64,000 nt of DNA from Rhodoferax sp. (GCA_013791765.1 VMTC01000049.1:1-64000); one strand, 5' to 3'; numbered from the stretch's first letter, positions 45,919 to 55,208 are shown. Program-made: numbers and translations. Notes: generated from the letters alone by a model not told the origin.

Positions 45919-46218
45919 TCAAACTTCTGGTGGCTTGTACTCCTTGATTTCCTTGACTTCGGCGTCAATCACATTGGCGTCATCGCGCCGGGGTGGCGCG
46001 CCGTTCGCCGGTGGGCGATAAAAGCGCTGCCACGTCCCTTGCCGGTTGAACTGAAAGGTCCAGGCTCTCACGGGCTGGCCGGTGAGCTTGGCCCATAACG
46101 CGCGCAGCAGCCACAGTGCCAGCACCACCAGAGCAAGCACCAAAAAGCTGGCCATGAAGATCAAGCCAGCCAGCAACAGCGCCACGCGCACCAAAAATCC
46201 AAAAATCGTATTCATCAT
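45919..46218 (-). CDS. Small membrane protein, unknown function
   Basis: 99 residues (or 98 from the second ATG). One long or two short hydrophobic helices (about 5-40, FLVRVALLLAGLIFMASFLVLALVVLALWLLRAL in part) are followed by a basic-aromatic stretch and an acidic end with VIDAEVKEIKEYKPPEV-type tail. No family recognised. It lies between an interspersed repeat and dinG on the same strand as dinG, 140 bases past its stop. Confidence 0.7.
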   Translation of the reverse strand: MMNTIFGFLVRVALLLAGLIFMASFLVLALVVLALWLLRALWAKLTGQPVRAWTFQFNRQGTWQRFYRPPANGAPPRRDDANVIDAEVKEIKEYKPPEV

Positions 46219-46358
46219 CACTTTCAATTCAAAGCAGCCCTGATGCAGCCAGAATAGTCCATTCGGCAAACCCCCACGGGGGCCAAGGAGCTTTCGGGAT
46301 TCAACGCAGAAAGCACTTGCGGCCACAGCCCGCCATTACAAGCCCAGGGCGCGCCACG

Positions 46359-48509
46359 CTACATCGCCCGCAACACGCCCCTTGAGCGCCGCAACACGGC
46401 GTAGGCGGGCAGGCCTTGCAGCATGCGCCTCCCAAAACCCATGGTGAGCAGGCGCCGGTCGTAGCAGATCACGGTCGCTACATCGTCTTCGGTGCGGATC
46501 GCGCGTCCGGTCCACTGCAGGAGCCGGATGCCGGTGGCGGGCACCACCAGTTCAGAAAAGGGGTCGCGCCCGACACTTTTGAGCCATTCGGAGCGCGCTT
46601 CTTCAACCGGGTCCGACGGCGGGCTGAACGGCAACTTGGCAATCAGCACTGTCTCGCACAGGCGTCCGGGCAGGTCCAGCCCTTCGCCAAAGGACTGCAG
46701 GCCAAAGATCACCGAGGCCCGACCCGACTCGACCCGCGCCTGGTGCGTGGCCAGCAGGCGCGCGCGGGACATTTGCCCCTGCACCAGCACCACGTCCTGC
46801 AGCGTGGGGCTCAGCGCGTCCACCGCCGCCTTCATCTGCACGCGCGAGGTAAACAGCGCGAGCGCGCCGTGTTCGATCTGGCTCAAATCGAGCAGCAACT
46901 CGGCCACCAGCTCGCGCGTGTAGGCCGCCACGTCTTTCGGGTCGGCTGCGGTCTCGACCACGATCAGGCGGCCTTGGGTGGCGTAGTTGAAGGGGCTGAC
47001 GACTTCCAGCGTGGACACCGTGGCGTCGTTATCTAACCCGGCCTCCTGCAGGAAAAAATCAAAACTGCCGCAACTCGTCAACGTGGCCGAGGTGATGACA
47101 GCGCCGCGCACCTGGCGCCACAGGCTTTGCTGCAAGAGTGCGCCCGGCACGATCGGGCAGGCGTGGGCGCTCATGAAAACCAGGCCAGAGCTGGTGTCGG
47201 ACTTGAGCCACTTGGCCAGCGGCTGCGGCTCGTGCGCCAGCATCATGGCGCTGGTGGCCAGCACGCTGGTGAGCTTGGGCGCCAGCGGCCCGAGCTTGGC
47301 GTACAGGAGCGAGCTGCTCAGCGCCAGCGACGGGTCTTCCTTGGCCCGGCGCTTTAACTCAGTGCCCAAGGCTTCTAACACCTTGGACAAGCCCCGGGCA
47401 TGACCCTGAATCAGCGTCATCGGGTCTTGCAGCACATCTGGCAGCACGCCATTCTTGAAACGCTGGGTGCCATCAAAACCGCTGCCACCGCTCTGCAGCA
47501 AATCCATGGCGATGCGGTTGACGTCAAACAAGGCGGTCTTGAGCTGCTGCGCCAGCGTGCTCACATCCTGCTCGGGCACGCGGTTGATCTTCTCGCTCAC
47601 CTCCAGCAAGATTTTGGGCAGCTTGTCGAGCCAGCGCAGGCTGGACAGGTCCATGCTGCTGGAGAACTGGTCCAGCGCGACCGCGGGCAGGTGGTGCCCT
47701 TCGTCAAACACGACCAGGCATTTTTCCAGCTCGGGCAGCGCATTCATGCCCAGCGAAGCGAGCACCAGGTCATGGTTGGCAACGATGACATTGGCCTCGG
47801 CCAGCTGGGTGCGCGCCTGGTAGTAGCTGCAATCGCGAAAGCGCGGGCAATGGCGCGCGGTGCAGCTGTGGCGCTCGGCGGCCACGGCCGACCAGTCGCG
47901 CGCATCGGGCTGCTCGGCCAGCTTGTCGCGGTCGCCGTCCCATTTGCCCTGACTTAGTGCGCTGGCGAGCGCGTCATAAAGCTTGAAGCGGCGCTCCTCG
48001 GAGTCCACACCCTGCAACTGGGCGGCAAAGGCCGCGCGCGGCGGCGGCGTGTCTTCATCCACGCCAAACAGTTCGTCGGTGAGCTCTTGGCCGCCCGGGC
48101 CTGCGAGGCGCTCGAGCTTGAACTTGCAGACGTAGCGGCCCCGGCCCTTGGCCAGCGCAAATACAAAAGGCGTCTCCAGCACCGCCGCCAGTGCCGGCAG
48201 GTCCTTGGTCATCAATTGCTCTTGCAGCGCCACCGTCGCGGTGGAGATGACAACCCGGGTCTTGCGCGCCAGCGCCAGCGCCACCGTGGTGGCCAGGTAA
48301 GCGGCCGACTTGCCCACGCCGGTGCCGGCCTGAATCACTGCAATCGACTTGTTGGGGTCGCCATGCTCGCCCAGCGTCACACCGGCCAAGGTGCTGGCAA
48401 TTTGCTGCGCCATGTCGCGCTGGCCGGTGCGCGAGCGAAAGCCTGCAGTGGCGCCGACCATCTGGTCAAAAGCGGCCAGCGACAGGCCCGCCAGCTCGTC
48501 GGTACTCAC
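46359..48509 (-). CDS. dinG: ATP-dependent DNA helicase DinG
   Basis: 716 residues from the GTG at 48509, the same as E. coli DinG. Superfamily 2 XPD-like helicase with Walker A QAGTGVGKSAA (about 58), DEGHH box (about 265) and the iron-sulfur cysteines in GRYVCKF and CTARHCPRFRDC (about 127 and 215-226). Motif VI is QWTGRAIRTEDD near the C terminus. DinG unwinds R-loops and forked DNA. The start is uncertain: the frame is open to 48599, overlapping higA, with only TTG or GTG codons. No LexA box is apparent upstream. Confidence 0.9.
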   Translation of the reverse strand: MSTDELAGLSLAAFDQMVGATAGFRSRTGQRDMAQQIASTLAGVTLGEHGDPNKSIAVIQAGTGVGKSAAYLATTVALALARKTRVVISTATVALQEQLMTKDLPALAAVLETPFVFALAKGRGRYVCKFKLERLAGPGGQELTDELFGVDEDTPPPRAAFAAQLQGVDSEERRFKLYDALASALSQGKWDGDRDKLAEQPDARDWSAVAAERHSCTARHCPRFRDCSYYQARTQLAEANVIVANHDLVLASLGMNALPELEKCLVVFDEGHHLPAVALDQFSSSMDLSSLRWLDKLPKILLEVSEKINRVPEQDVSTLAQQLKTALFDVNRIAMDLLQSGGSGFDGTQRFKNGVLPDVLQDPMTLIQGHARGLSKVLEALGTELKRRAKEDPSLALSSSLLYAKLGPLAPKLTSVLATSAMMLAHEPQPLAKWLKSDTSSGLVFMSAHACPIVPGALLQQSLWRQVRGAVITSATLTSCGSFDFFLQEAGLDNDATVSTLEVVSPFNYATQGRLIVVETAADPKDVAAYTRELVAELLLDLSQIEHGALALFTSRVQMKAAVDALSPTLQDVVLVQGQMSRARLLATHQARVESGRASVIFGLQSFGEGLDLPGRLCETVLIAKLPFSPPSDPVEEARSEWLKSVGRDPFSELVVPATGIRLLQWTGRAIRTEDDVATVICYDRRLLTMGFGRRMLQGLPAYAVLRRSRGVLRAM

Positions 48510-48567
48510 GGGCAGGCCTGTCGCTGGGGATGACTGGATGGATTTGGCACAGCCGGGAGAAGCGCTC

Positions 48568-48975
48568 TCATCCGGCGAACATGCTGATGGGCACACCAAA
48601 GCGGGCAGCCAGCGCTTTGGTCTGCCGCAAATTGAGTGAGCGGCGTGCGTTCAAGATTTCAGACACCTTGGACTGGTTGCCGATTTCAGGCAGGTCTTTT
48701 TGACGCAAGCCGTCACGTTCCATGAAGAAACGCAAGGCCTCCAGAGCCGTCATTTGCGCTGGCATCGGGTAGTGATGCTGCTCGTAGGCAGACACCAGTT
48801 CGCCTACCGCCACAGTCAACCCGGCCAGTGCGTGCGATTCATCGGAGCCGCCGGCATCGAGCAGCGCATCCAGCGACTCAACCAGCGCCTGGTATTGCGC
48901 CTCGTTGGTGGGCGGCGTCAACAGGGGTGCCACATAGGCCCAGTGCGTGATGGCGGCGGCCAGTCTTGCATTCAT
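48568..48975 (-). CDS. higA: HigA-type antitoxin (helix-turn-helix)
   Basis: 135 residues. The C-terminal HTH domain includes RDGLRQKDLPEIGNQSKVSEILNARRSLN, the usual HigA DNA-binding motif; the N-terminal half is the toxin-binding part. It overlaps the toxin gene by 4 bases, toxin first, which is the normal higBA order. Expected to neutralise HigB and repress the operon. Just downstream on the same strand is dinG. Confidence 0.88.
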   Translation of the reverse strand: MNARLAAAITHWAYVAPLLTPPTNEAQYQALVESLDALLDAGGSDESHALAGLTVAVGELVSAYEQHHYPMPAQMTALEALRFFMERDGLRQKDLPEIGNQSKVSEILNARRSLNLRQTKALAARFGVPISMFAG

Positions 48976-49256
48976 TTCCAGTCTCCTTTGTCGTATTGCC
49001 GGTGTGTCAGGATCGCCCGGATAAACACCCGACCGGTATTGAAGTGAATCGCAGCGATGACTCTGAGTTTGTTGCCCCCCACGTCAAAAACATACTTGTC
49101 AGCCACTTTGTCGGTCGCCGGAAAACACATTTTTACGTCAGCAAAATGACCCCATGACGCTCTCTTTGTCAGCCGATACCATTGCTCAAGCGCACGACTG
49201 CAATCCACATGCAAAGCCTGTGCAGCAAGGATTTTGGCGTGGCTAATAATATGCAT
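48972..49256 (-). CDS. higB: HigB-type mRNA interferase toxin
   Basis: 94 residues of the RelE-like HigB family: starts MHIISHAKI, then LEQWYRLTKRASWGHFADVK, VFDVGGNKLRVIAAIHFNTG and RVFIRAILTHRQYDKG, all conserved in this toxin group. It would cleave mRNA at the ribosome. The chain is complete with no sign of decay, so the pair is probably functional. Confidence 0.9.
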   Translation of the reverse strand: MHIISHAKILAAQALHVDCSRALEQWYRLTKRASWGHFADVKMCFPATDKVADKYVFDVGGNKLRVIAAIHFNTGRVFIRAILTHRQYDKGDWK

Positions 49257-49310
49257 CAGTTAAATTTTATCCCAATTTAGGATGAATTGGATGGCAAACC
49301 CATTTGAATT

Positions 49311-49376
49311 AATTTCATAGCTGCCCGCGCTTTACTGACGAGGGCTGCAGGGCAATTTTGTATGAAATTTCTCAGA
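49311..49376 (+). repeat. About 60-bp interspersed repeat, copy 6
   Basis: TTAATTTCATAGCTGCC at the left, GACGAGGGCTGCAGGGC in the centre, TTTTGTATGAAATTTC at the right. It abuts the stop codon of the PHB-depolymerase-type gene (minus strand) and lies just beyond the higB start. Confidence 0.75.
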
Positions 49377-50406
49377 CCACAGCGGCCACGCGGGCGAATT
49401 GCTTTTGCGCGAAGGCCCAGATCATGCGGGAGGCATCGGGCCCTGCCGGATCGCTGTAGGGCTGGCCGGCAGCGCCGCCGCTCCAGCCATGGCCCAGACC
49501 CTGCACGGCGCACAGGGTGGCGACCACTTGGCCGCCGACCCGGTAATCGGTGAGGATCGCGGCATGACGCTTGCCGCGCTGCACCGTGCGCGGCTGGCCC
49601 GCTTTGGCCTGCACCCGCGCCGCCCACAGCCGCGCCGCGTCAAAGCCGTTGCCGTGCGCGACAATGTGATCCGCACTGCCATGAATCACCAGCAGCCCTG
49701 GCAAATGGGTGCCCGCAGCCAGTGGCGCCAACGCCACAACAGCGCTGCGACGCCCGCGCATGGCGCTCATCGCGGTTACCGACGAGTGGGCCACCCCCGG
49801 ACCAATGCCTGAATGCATCACGACGGCGCTAAAGCGCGCGGGCTGCAGAGCCCCCACCAGCGCCGCCATCCCGGCACCGGCTGAAAAGCCGGCAATGGCG
49901 ATGCGGGTCGGGTCAACCGCCTGCTTCAGGCTGACCTGATCGATCGCGGCCATGATGGCAGCCGCTTCGGCCTGCGCGCGCCCGGTGCGGGTGTCAAACC
50001 AGTTCCAGCAACCCTGCGGATTCGAGAGCCGGTCTTGCTCGGGGTACAGCACCAGAAAGCGCTGGCGATCGGCAAGCCGGTTCATCTGGCTGATGGCGGC
50101 CAGCGTTTTTGCGTCTTGCGAGCAACCGTGCAGCATCACCAGCAAGGGCAGGCGTTCGTTGCGACCCACGCCCGGGGGCTGATGCAGGTGGTAGCGGCGC
50201 GCACCGGTGGCGCCCAGCGTCACGCCCGCGCGCAAAGCGGGCGCTGTGGGTGTGGGTTTTTTGGCAATGGCCTTGGGCAGCCTGGGCGCCGCACGCAAGG
50301 CCTTGGTCACGGCTTGGGTGCCAGCACGCACTGCAGTGCGCGTCATGGCCTTTATCGTGCGTTGGAGCGAACGGCTCCAAAGGTTGCCGGTGGTACGTCT
50401 TTTCAT
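49372..50406 (-). CDS. PHB depolymerase family esterase
   Basis: 344 residues. Catalytic features: HGCSQDAKTLA (oxyanion region), lipase box GFSAGAGM with Ser near 170, Asp in ADHIVAHGN region, and His in GLGHGWSGG. The first 55 residues are basic and Ala/Pro/Lys-rich with no clear signal peptide, suggesting an intracellular enzyme or one that binds PHB granules or nucleic acid by its tail. The family (esterase_phb) includes PHB depolymerases and other esterases such as feruloyl or xylan esterases. A 34-codon frame just upstream (50507-50403) overlaps its ATG but has little support. Confidence 0.88.
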   Translation of the reverse strand: MKRRTTGNLWSRSLQRTIKAMTRTAVRAGTQAVTKALRAAPRLPKAIAKKPTPTAPALRAGVTLGATGARRYHLHQPPGVGRNERLPLLVMLHGCSQDAKTLAAISQMNRLADRQRFLVLYPEQDRLSNPQGCWNWFDTRTGRAQAEAAAIMAAIDQVSLKQAVDPTRIAIAGFSAGAGMAALVGALQPARFSAVVMHSGIGPGVAHSSVTAMSAMRGRRSAVVALAPLAAGTHLPGLLVIHGSADHIVAHGNGFDAARLWAARVQAKAGQPRTVQRGKRHAAILTDYRVGGQVVATLCAVQGLGHGWSGGAAGQPYSDPAGPDASRMIWAFAQKQFARVAAVV

Positions 50407-50582
50407 GTGATTGGGAATTGGGGTTGTTCTTGCATGGGTTTGAATCGAGGGGCTGCCACGGCCACTTCGGTCGCCACCGCCGCTTCAAGATCCTCAAGCA
50501 TGTTCATTTGCTGCCAGTCGGTCTGTTCGCTGGCATACCGACAGGGCCGGCAACAAAGCCTAAAAACACAGCTTGATTATCC

Positions 50583-50650
50583 AAATAATTTATATCAAAT
50601 AGGGCTCTAGCCCACGTCAATTAAGCCTGGCATGCTATTGATTTATACAA
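50583..50650 (-). repeat. About 60-bp interspersed repeat, copy 7
   Basis: Reverse orientation: ATAATTTATATCAAATAGGG, CTCTAGCCCACGT, then GCATGCTATTGATTTATAC. It lies in the 312-base gap 50407-50718 between the divergent esterase and ppx genes. The rest of the gap shows no recognised gene. Confidence 0.7.
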
Positions 50651-50718
50651 ACTAAAAGCGTCGCCGAGCGGTCCAAGCCAAATGCTATGCTGCACCCCCA
50701 AACACAGGAAGAATAAAG

Positions 50719-52236
50719 ATGCAAGAAGGAACGCGCCTGGCGGCAGTCGATTTGGGCTCCAACAGCTTTCGCCTTGAAATTGGCCGGATCGAACACGGTC
50801 AGTTCTTCCGCACCGAATATTTGAAGGAAACCGTGCGCCAGGGCAATGGCTTGGATGTGAACCGCAATCTGACCCTTGATGCCATGCAGCGCGGCTGGGA
50901 TTGCATGGCCCGCTTTGGTGAACGCCTGGCGGGCTTTAACGTGGCCGAGGTGCGCGCGGTGGCGACGCAAACGCTGCGCGAAGCGCATAACCGTGACGAA
51001 TTTCTGTTGCCTGCGAACAAGTTGTTAGGCTTTCAGATTGATGTGATCTCGGGCCGGGAAGAGGCCCGCCTGATTTACCAGGGCGTGGCCCAAACGCTAC
51101 CGCACGGGAACGAGCGCCGCCTGGTGATTGACATTGGCGGACGCTCGACCGAGCTGATCCTGGGCCAGGGCGTCGAGCCCACCCAGATGGAGTCGTACCG
51201 GGTTGGCAGTGTGGCCTGGTCATCGCGTTATTTTCCCGACAACCATTTCACCCCGCGCGCCTTTGAAATGGCCGAAATTGCCGCCAAGGCGGTGCTGGAC
51301 GAGGCGCTCGCCATCTACCGGCGTGACGCATGGGATGTGGCCTACGGCTCAGCCGGTACCGTGAACGCAGTGGCCGATGTGTTGGCTGCAGCCGGCTGGC
51401 CGACCAGCCACGTCAGCCGCGCGGGACTGGACTGGCTACAAGAAAAGCTGCTCAGCGCCCAAAGCGCTGACCGCCTGCGCCTGGCGGGCATGCGAGATGA
51501 CCGGCGCGCCATCATTGGTGGCGGCTTGAGCATTTTGCGGGCGGTGTTTGACTTGCTGCAGATCGACCAGATGGAGCAGGCCAGCGGCGGCCTGCGCCAC
51601 GGGCTGTTGTTTGACCTGATGGGCGTCAGGCAAGATGAGACGGATGTGCGCGCGCGCTCGGTGCAGCGGCTCGCGGCCAAGTTCGGCAGCAACACCGCGC
51701 ATGGCTTGCGTGTGGGCCAGGTGGCCAAAAATTTGCTGGCACAGCTACAAGGCAACTCCTTTGACGCGCTGAACCCAGCAGCGAACCCTGCCGCAGAACG
51801 CTTGCAGCGCAAGCTCGAATGGGCCGCCAAGTTGCATGACATTGGCAGCCACATCTCGCACACCGACTATCACAAGCACGGCGCCTACATTCTGGACAAC
51901 GCCGATGCCATGGGCTTTACCTTGCCCGAGCTGCACCGACTCAGCCTGCTGGTGTTGGGGCACCGCGGCAAACTGCGCAAACTCGAGGTCGACTTTGCTG
52001 ACGCGCAGTTTGTGCAACAGTTGCTGTGCCTGCGCCTGGCGGTGATTTTGTGCCACGCCCGGCGCGACCCCGATGTGGCGGGTTTGACCCTTGAGCGCGT
52101 GCGCAAGGCCAACGCCTTTCACCTGGCCTGGCGCGTCGGCTGGGCCCAGGCCTTTCCGCAATCAGCGCACCTGCTGCGCGAAGAAGTGCTGGCCTGGCAA
52201 AAGACGCCGTGGTCCCTGACGCTGGGCGAGAGCTGA
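50719..52236 (+). CDS. ppx: Exopolyphosphatase (Ppx/GppA family)
   Basis: 505-residue ASKHA phosphatase that removes phosphate from polyphosphate ends; the GppA-type activity on pppGpp is also possible. Signatures: AAVDLGSNSFRLEI at the N terminus, VISGREEARLIYQGV, VIDIGGRSTELILG, GSAGTVNAV and the C-terminal HD-like helical domain (HDIGSHISHTDYHKHGAYIL, about 380-400). AGGAAGA lies 6-7 bases before the ATG. ppk1 at the window end is its synthetic counterpart. Confidence 0.93.
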   Translation: MQEGTRLAAVDLGSNSFRLEIGRIEHGQFFRTEYLKETVRQGNGLDVNRNLTLDAMQRGWDCMARFGERLAGFNVAEVRAVATQTLREAHNRDEFLLPANKLLGFQIDVISGREEARLIYQGVAQTLPHGNERRLVIDIGGRSTELILGQGVEPTQMESYRVGSVAWSSRYFPDNHFTPRAFEMAEIAAKAVLDEALAIYRRDAWDVAYGSAGTVNAVADVLAAAGWPTSHVSRAGLDWLQEKLLSAQSADRLRLAGMRDDRRAIIGGGLSILRAVFDLLQIDQMEQASGGLRHGLLFDLMGVRQDETDVRARSVQRLAAKFGSNTAHGLRVGQVAKNLLAQLQGNSFDALNPAANPAAERLQRKLEWAAKLHDIGSHISHTDYHKHGAYILDNADAMGFTLPELHRLSLLVLGHRGKLRKLEVDFADAQFVQQLLCLRLAVILCHARRDPDVAGLTLERVRKANAFHLAWRVGWAQAFPQSAHLLREEVLAWQKTPWSLTLGES

Positions 52237-52298
52237 GCGCCAGCGCGGTCGCGTTACCGCGGGTGCAACTGGCAGTAGCAGCTTAACAAGGCAGCAGC

Positions 52299-52326
52299 TT
52301 GACACGCCTTTATTAAACTGTATAAA
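52299..52326 (+). promoter_or_regulatory. Sigma70-type promoter of the Lys-rich gene
   Basis: TTGACA (52299-52304), 16 bases, then TATAAA (52321-52326), 33 bases before the ATG at 52359. The direct repeat ACTGTATA occurs at 52317 and 52326 and could be an autoregulatory site of the ribbon-helix-helix-like product. Confidence 0.55.
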
Positions 52327-52358
52327 CTGTATATATCGTTATTTTCAAGGAATGCAGC

Positions 52359-52877
52359 ATGGCAACCACAACCGAAAAGCCCGTCACCACGAGCACGCCC
52401 AGTGCGACCCTGGCCCCCGCGCCAGTCCAGGCCAAGACTGTGACGAGTACCAAGGCGCCGGTGAAGGCGGCACGCAAGCCGGCCACTAAAAGGCCAGCCA
52501 CACCAGTCAAGACATCGGTCAAGCCGGCAGTCAGAGCGGCAGTCAAAGTCGCGGTCAAGCCTTTGGTCAAGGCTACACCCATCAAAACCGTGGCCAAGGC
52601 CGTGAGACAGCCGGCGCCACCGCCCAGTACCGACAAAACAGACAAAACCAATAAGGACAAAAAGCCCAAGCTGGTGCGTGACAGCTTCACTATTCCCAAG
52701 GCTGAATACACCGTGCTTGATGAACTCAAGCAACGCACCGGCAAGCTGCTGTCCACCGCCAAAAAAAGCGAATTGATCCGCGCCGGCATCAAGGCCCTGG
52801 CGGCCATGTCCGATGCTGCGTTGTTGGCCGCTTTGAAAGCCGTGCCCGCCATCAAGACGGGACGACCAAAAAAATAG
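52359..52877 (+). CDS. Lys/Ala/Pro-rich protein with ribbon-helix-helix-like C-terminal domain
   Basis: 172 residues in two parts. Residues 1-90 are a disordered, very basic run of KPA/KAPVK motifs like histone H1 or AlgP. Residues 100-172 (LVRDSFTIPKAEYTVLDEL, KKSELIRAGIKAL) have a beta-strand followed by two helices as in ribbon-helix-helix DNA-binding proteins, ending TGRPKK. It has its own strong promoter and lies 122 bases past ppx. Likely a nucleoid or polyphosphate-binding protein; the function is not established. Confidence 0.75.
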   Translation: MATTTEKPVTTSTPSATLAPAPVQAKTVTSTKAPVKAARKPATKRPATPVKTSVKPAVRAAVKVAVKPLVKATPIKTVAKAVRQPAPPPSTDKTDKTNKDKKPKLVRDSFTIPKAEYTVLDELKQRTGKLLSTAKKSELIRAGIKALAAMSDAALLAALKAVPAIKTGRPKK

Positions 52878-52958
52878 TGGCCTGTGCGGGGCGCTGATGT
52901 GCCAGGCCTGAACACGGCCGACCCGCTTAATCCTTGCCACCTCTGAACCAGGCTCGCG

Positions 52959-53879
52959 ATGGCACTTAACAACATTCTCATGTTTCTGGCCTTGACCGGC
53001 CTGTATGAACCCTCTGCCGTCCAGCAATTGCCGGACGGGAGCTTCCTGGTGGTTGAAGATGAAAAAGAGCAGCCGTTCAGCCTGCTCAGCATCCAACCCG
53101 ACGGCAAGGTCAGTAGCAAGGCGCTAAAGGCCGGACTGTTTCAGTGGGGCGACACCTTCTGGAAACTCGACGACCTTGAAGCGCTGGCGCTCGACCGATC
53201 CGGCTATGTGTATGCCAGCACCTCGCATTCACGCAACAGCGGCGGCGGCGAGAAGAAGCACCGCGACAAACTGGTCCGTTTCAAAGTCGAAGGAAGCCGC
53301 GTGGTCGAGCCCCAGGTGGTCACCGGGCTGAAATCCGCTTTGGCAGCAAAGCATCCGGTGCTGGCTGCGGCCGCTGCCCTGCGTGATGTCAAGACCGACG
53401 GCGGGTTCAATATTGAGGCGATCGAGATCAGCCCCGACCAGCGACTGCTGATTGGTTTTCGCAGTCCGCTGCTGGGCCATCGGGCCATCATCGCCAGCGT
53501 CGAGAACCCCGGCGCCCTGTTCGACAACGGCGCAGCACCACAGGTCGCGCCAACGCTCATTACGCTCGATCTCGGCGGCAACGGGATTCGTGGCATGGCC
53601 TACATTGCCGCTCTCGGCGCTTACCTGATCATCAGCGGCCCGGTTGGCAGCCAGGCGGCAAATTTTGGGCTCTGGTTCTGGAGCGGGGCGCCCGCTGCGC
53701 CGGCGCGCCGCGTCACCGTGCCGGGTTTGCCGGGCTTTGAGCATGCCGAAGGGGTGAGCGCAGCGCTGATCGACGGCCAGCCGCGCATTCTCATCGTCAG
53801 CGACGACGGCAGCCGGCAAGAGGGGCGCTACGCCCGGTATTTGCTGCTTGACCCGGCGCAACTGCAGATCGCGCCCTAA
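52959..53879 (+). CDS. DUF3616-like beta-propeller protein
   Basis: 306 residues without a signal peptide. Repeated strands such as GLYEPSAVQQLPDGSFLVVEDE, DDLEALALDRSGYVYA, NIEAIEISPDQRLLIGFRSPL and LDLGGNGIRGMAYI suggest a propeller fold; they match my memory of DUF3616 proteins, whose role is unknown. It lies between the Lys-rich gene and mgtC on the same strand, with gaps of 81 and 38 bases. Confidence 0.7.
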   Translation: MALNNILMFLALTGLYEPSAVQQLPDGSFLVVEDEKEQPFSLLSIQPDGKVSSKALKAGLFQWGDTFWKLDDLEALALDRSGYVYASTSHSRNSGGGEKKHRDKLVRFKVEGSRVVEPQVVTGLKSALAAKHPVLAAAAALRDVKTDGGFNIEAIEISPDQRLLIGFRSPLLGHRAIIASVENPGALFDNGAAPQVAPTLITLDLGGNGIRGMAYIAALGAYLIISGPVGSQAANFGLWFWSGAPAAPARRVTVPGLPGFEHAEGVSAALIDGQPRILIVSDDGSRQEGRYARYLLLDPAQLQIAP

Positions 53880-53917
53880 GCGACAAGCACGCCAATAGAC
53901 CCAAAGGCCCCTTTTCT

Positions 53918-55168
53918 ATGGAAAATTACCACCTGGCGCTGCGTTTCGCTGTGGCCATTGGTCTGGGCATGCTGCTGGGCTTGGAGCGTGAACGCAGCAA
54001 GGTCGAGGACGGTGGCGCGGGGGTGCGCACATTCGCGCTCATCGCCCTCAGTGGCGCTCTGGCCGGCCATCTCGGCCAGAATCTGGGGCTTGACTGGCTG
54101 GCGCTGGCGCTGTTCGTCGCCATTGCGGCGCTGATCGTCGGCATGTATGTGGTGACGGCGCAGCGCGGCGACACCGGCATTACCACCGAGGTCTCGGCCT
54201 TGCTGGCATTCTTGCTGGGACTGCTGTGCGCGCGGGGCCAGCTGCAGCTGGCGAGCTGGATCGCAGTGGCCATGGCACTGCTGCTCGCACTCAAGGACTG
54301 GCTGCACCAACTCGCCAAACATATCAACACCACCGACGTTGAGGCGACGCTGAAATTTTGCATCGTCACGCTCATCATCCTGCCCTTGGTGCCCGACATC
54401 AACTACGGGCCAGCGCCCATGGATGTGATCAACCCGTACAAGATCTGGCTGATGGTGGTGCTGATCTCGGCGCTGAACTTCAGCAGCTACCTGCTGATCA
54501 AGATCGTGGGGCCCGAGCATGGCGTGGGCTTGGCCGGCCTGCTTGGCGGCCTGGCCTCCAGTACCGCCGTCACGCTCGGCTTCGCGCAGCGCAGCCGGCA
54601 AACCAACGCCGATGCCTCGGCGCTGGCGCTGGGCATTGTGCTGGCCTGGACGGTGATGTTCTTTCGGGTCGCGCTCATGACCGCGCTGATCAGTTGGCAG
54701 CTTGGCCGCCAGATCGCCTGGGCGATGGGCCTGCTGTGCGTGGCCGGTCTGGGCGCAAGCTATTGGCTGTGGCAGCGCAACAAAAAGCGCGAACGTGGGC
54801 AGATCGAGCCCGGCAACAACCCGTTTGAGCTTGATGAGGCGATCAAGTTTGGGCTGCTATTTGGCGTGGTGCTGCTGCTCGCGCGGGCCGCGCAGGTCTA
54901 TCTGGGCGACATGGGCCTGTATATTGCGGCCGCCGTGGCGGGCTTGAGCGACGTGGACGCCATCACACTGGCCATGGCCGACCTGGTGCGCAGCGACGCC
55001 TCCAACCTGCAGGTCGCAGCGCGTGCCATCGTGATCGCGGTCATGGCCAACACCTTGACCAAAAGCGTGATGGCGATCGGTTTGGGCTCAGCCGAACTGC
55101 GTCGCATCACGCTGCCGATTGCCATCGCACTGCTGGCAACGGGCGCCATCGGTGCGCTGCTGCTCTGA
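53918..55168 (+). CDS. MgtC/SapB N-terminal plus DUF4010 membrane protein
   Basis: 416 residues with about 12 hydrophobic spans. The N-terminal part (RFAVAIGLGMLLGLERERSK, GVRTFALIALSGALAG) is MgtC-like; the C-terminal part (LIKIVGPEHGVGLAGLLGGLASSTAVTLGFA and GLSDVDAITLAMADL) is DUF4010. Such fused proteins are common in proteobacteria; a transport role is suspected but not shown. Its stop is followed by a hairpin terminator shared with the convergent GGDEF gene. Confidence 0.85.
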   Translation: MENYHLALRFAVAIGLGMLLGLERERSKVEDGGAGVRTFALIALSGALAGHLGQNLGLDWLALALFVAIAALIVGMYVVTAQRGDTGITTEVSALLAFLLGLLCARGQLQLASWIAVAMALLLALKDWLHQLAKHINTTDVEATLKFCIVTLIILPLVPDINYGPAPMDVINPYKIWLMVVLISALNFSSYLLIKIVGPEHGVGLAGLLGGLASSTAVTLGFAQRSRQTNADASALALGIVLAWTVMFFRVALMTALISWQLGRQIAWAMGLLCVAGLGASYWLWQRNKKRERGQIEPGNNPFELDEAIKFGLLFGVVLLLARAAQVYLGDMGLYIAAAVAGLSDVDAITLAMADLVRSDASNLQVAARAIVIAVMANTLTKSVMAIGLGSAELRRITLPIAIALLATGAIGALLL

Positions 55169-55169
55169 A

Positions 55170-55206
55170 CACAAAACCCGGGGTGGCCACAGCGCCGGGT
55201 TGTGCC
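55170..55206. terminator. Bidirectional terminator-like hairpin
   Basis: CACAAAACCCGG (from 55170) pairs with CCGGGTTGTG (55195-55204) between the convergent mgtC-type gene and the GGDEF gene. The stem is 7 GC-rich pairs plus further flanking pairs, placed where both transcripts should end. Confidence 0.6.
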
Positions 55207-55208
55207 GT

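Noticed and set aside
52317-52345. LexA box at the promoter of the Lys-rich gene
   Set aside because: CTGTATATAT starts like one but the right half CAG is missing.
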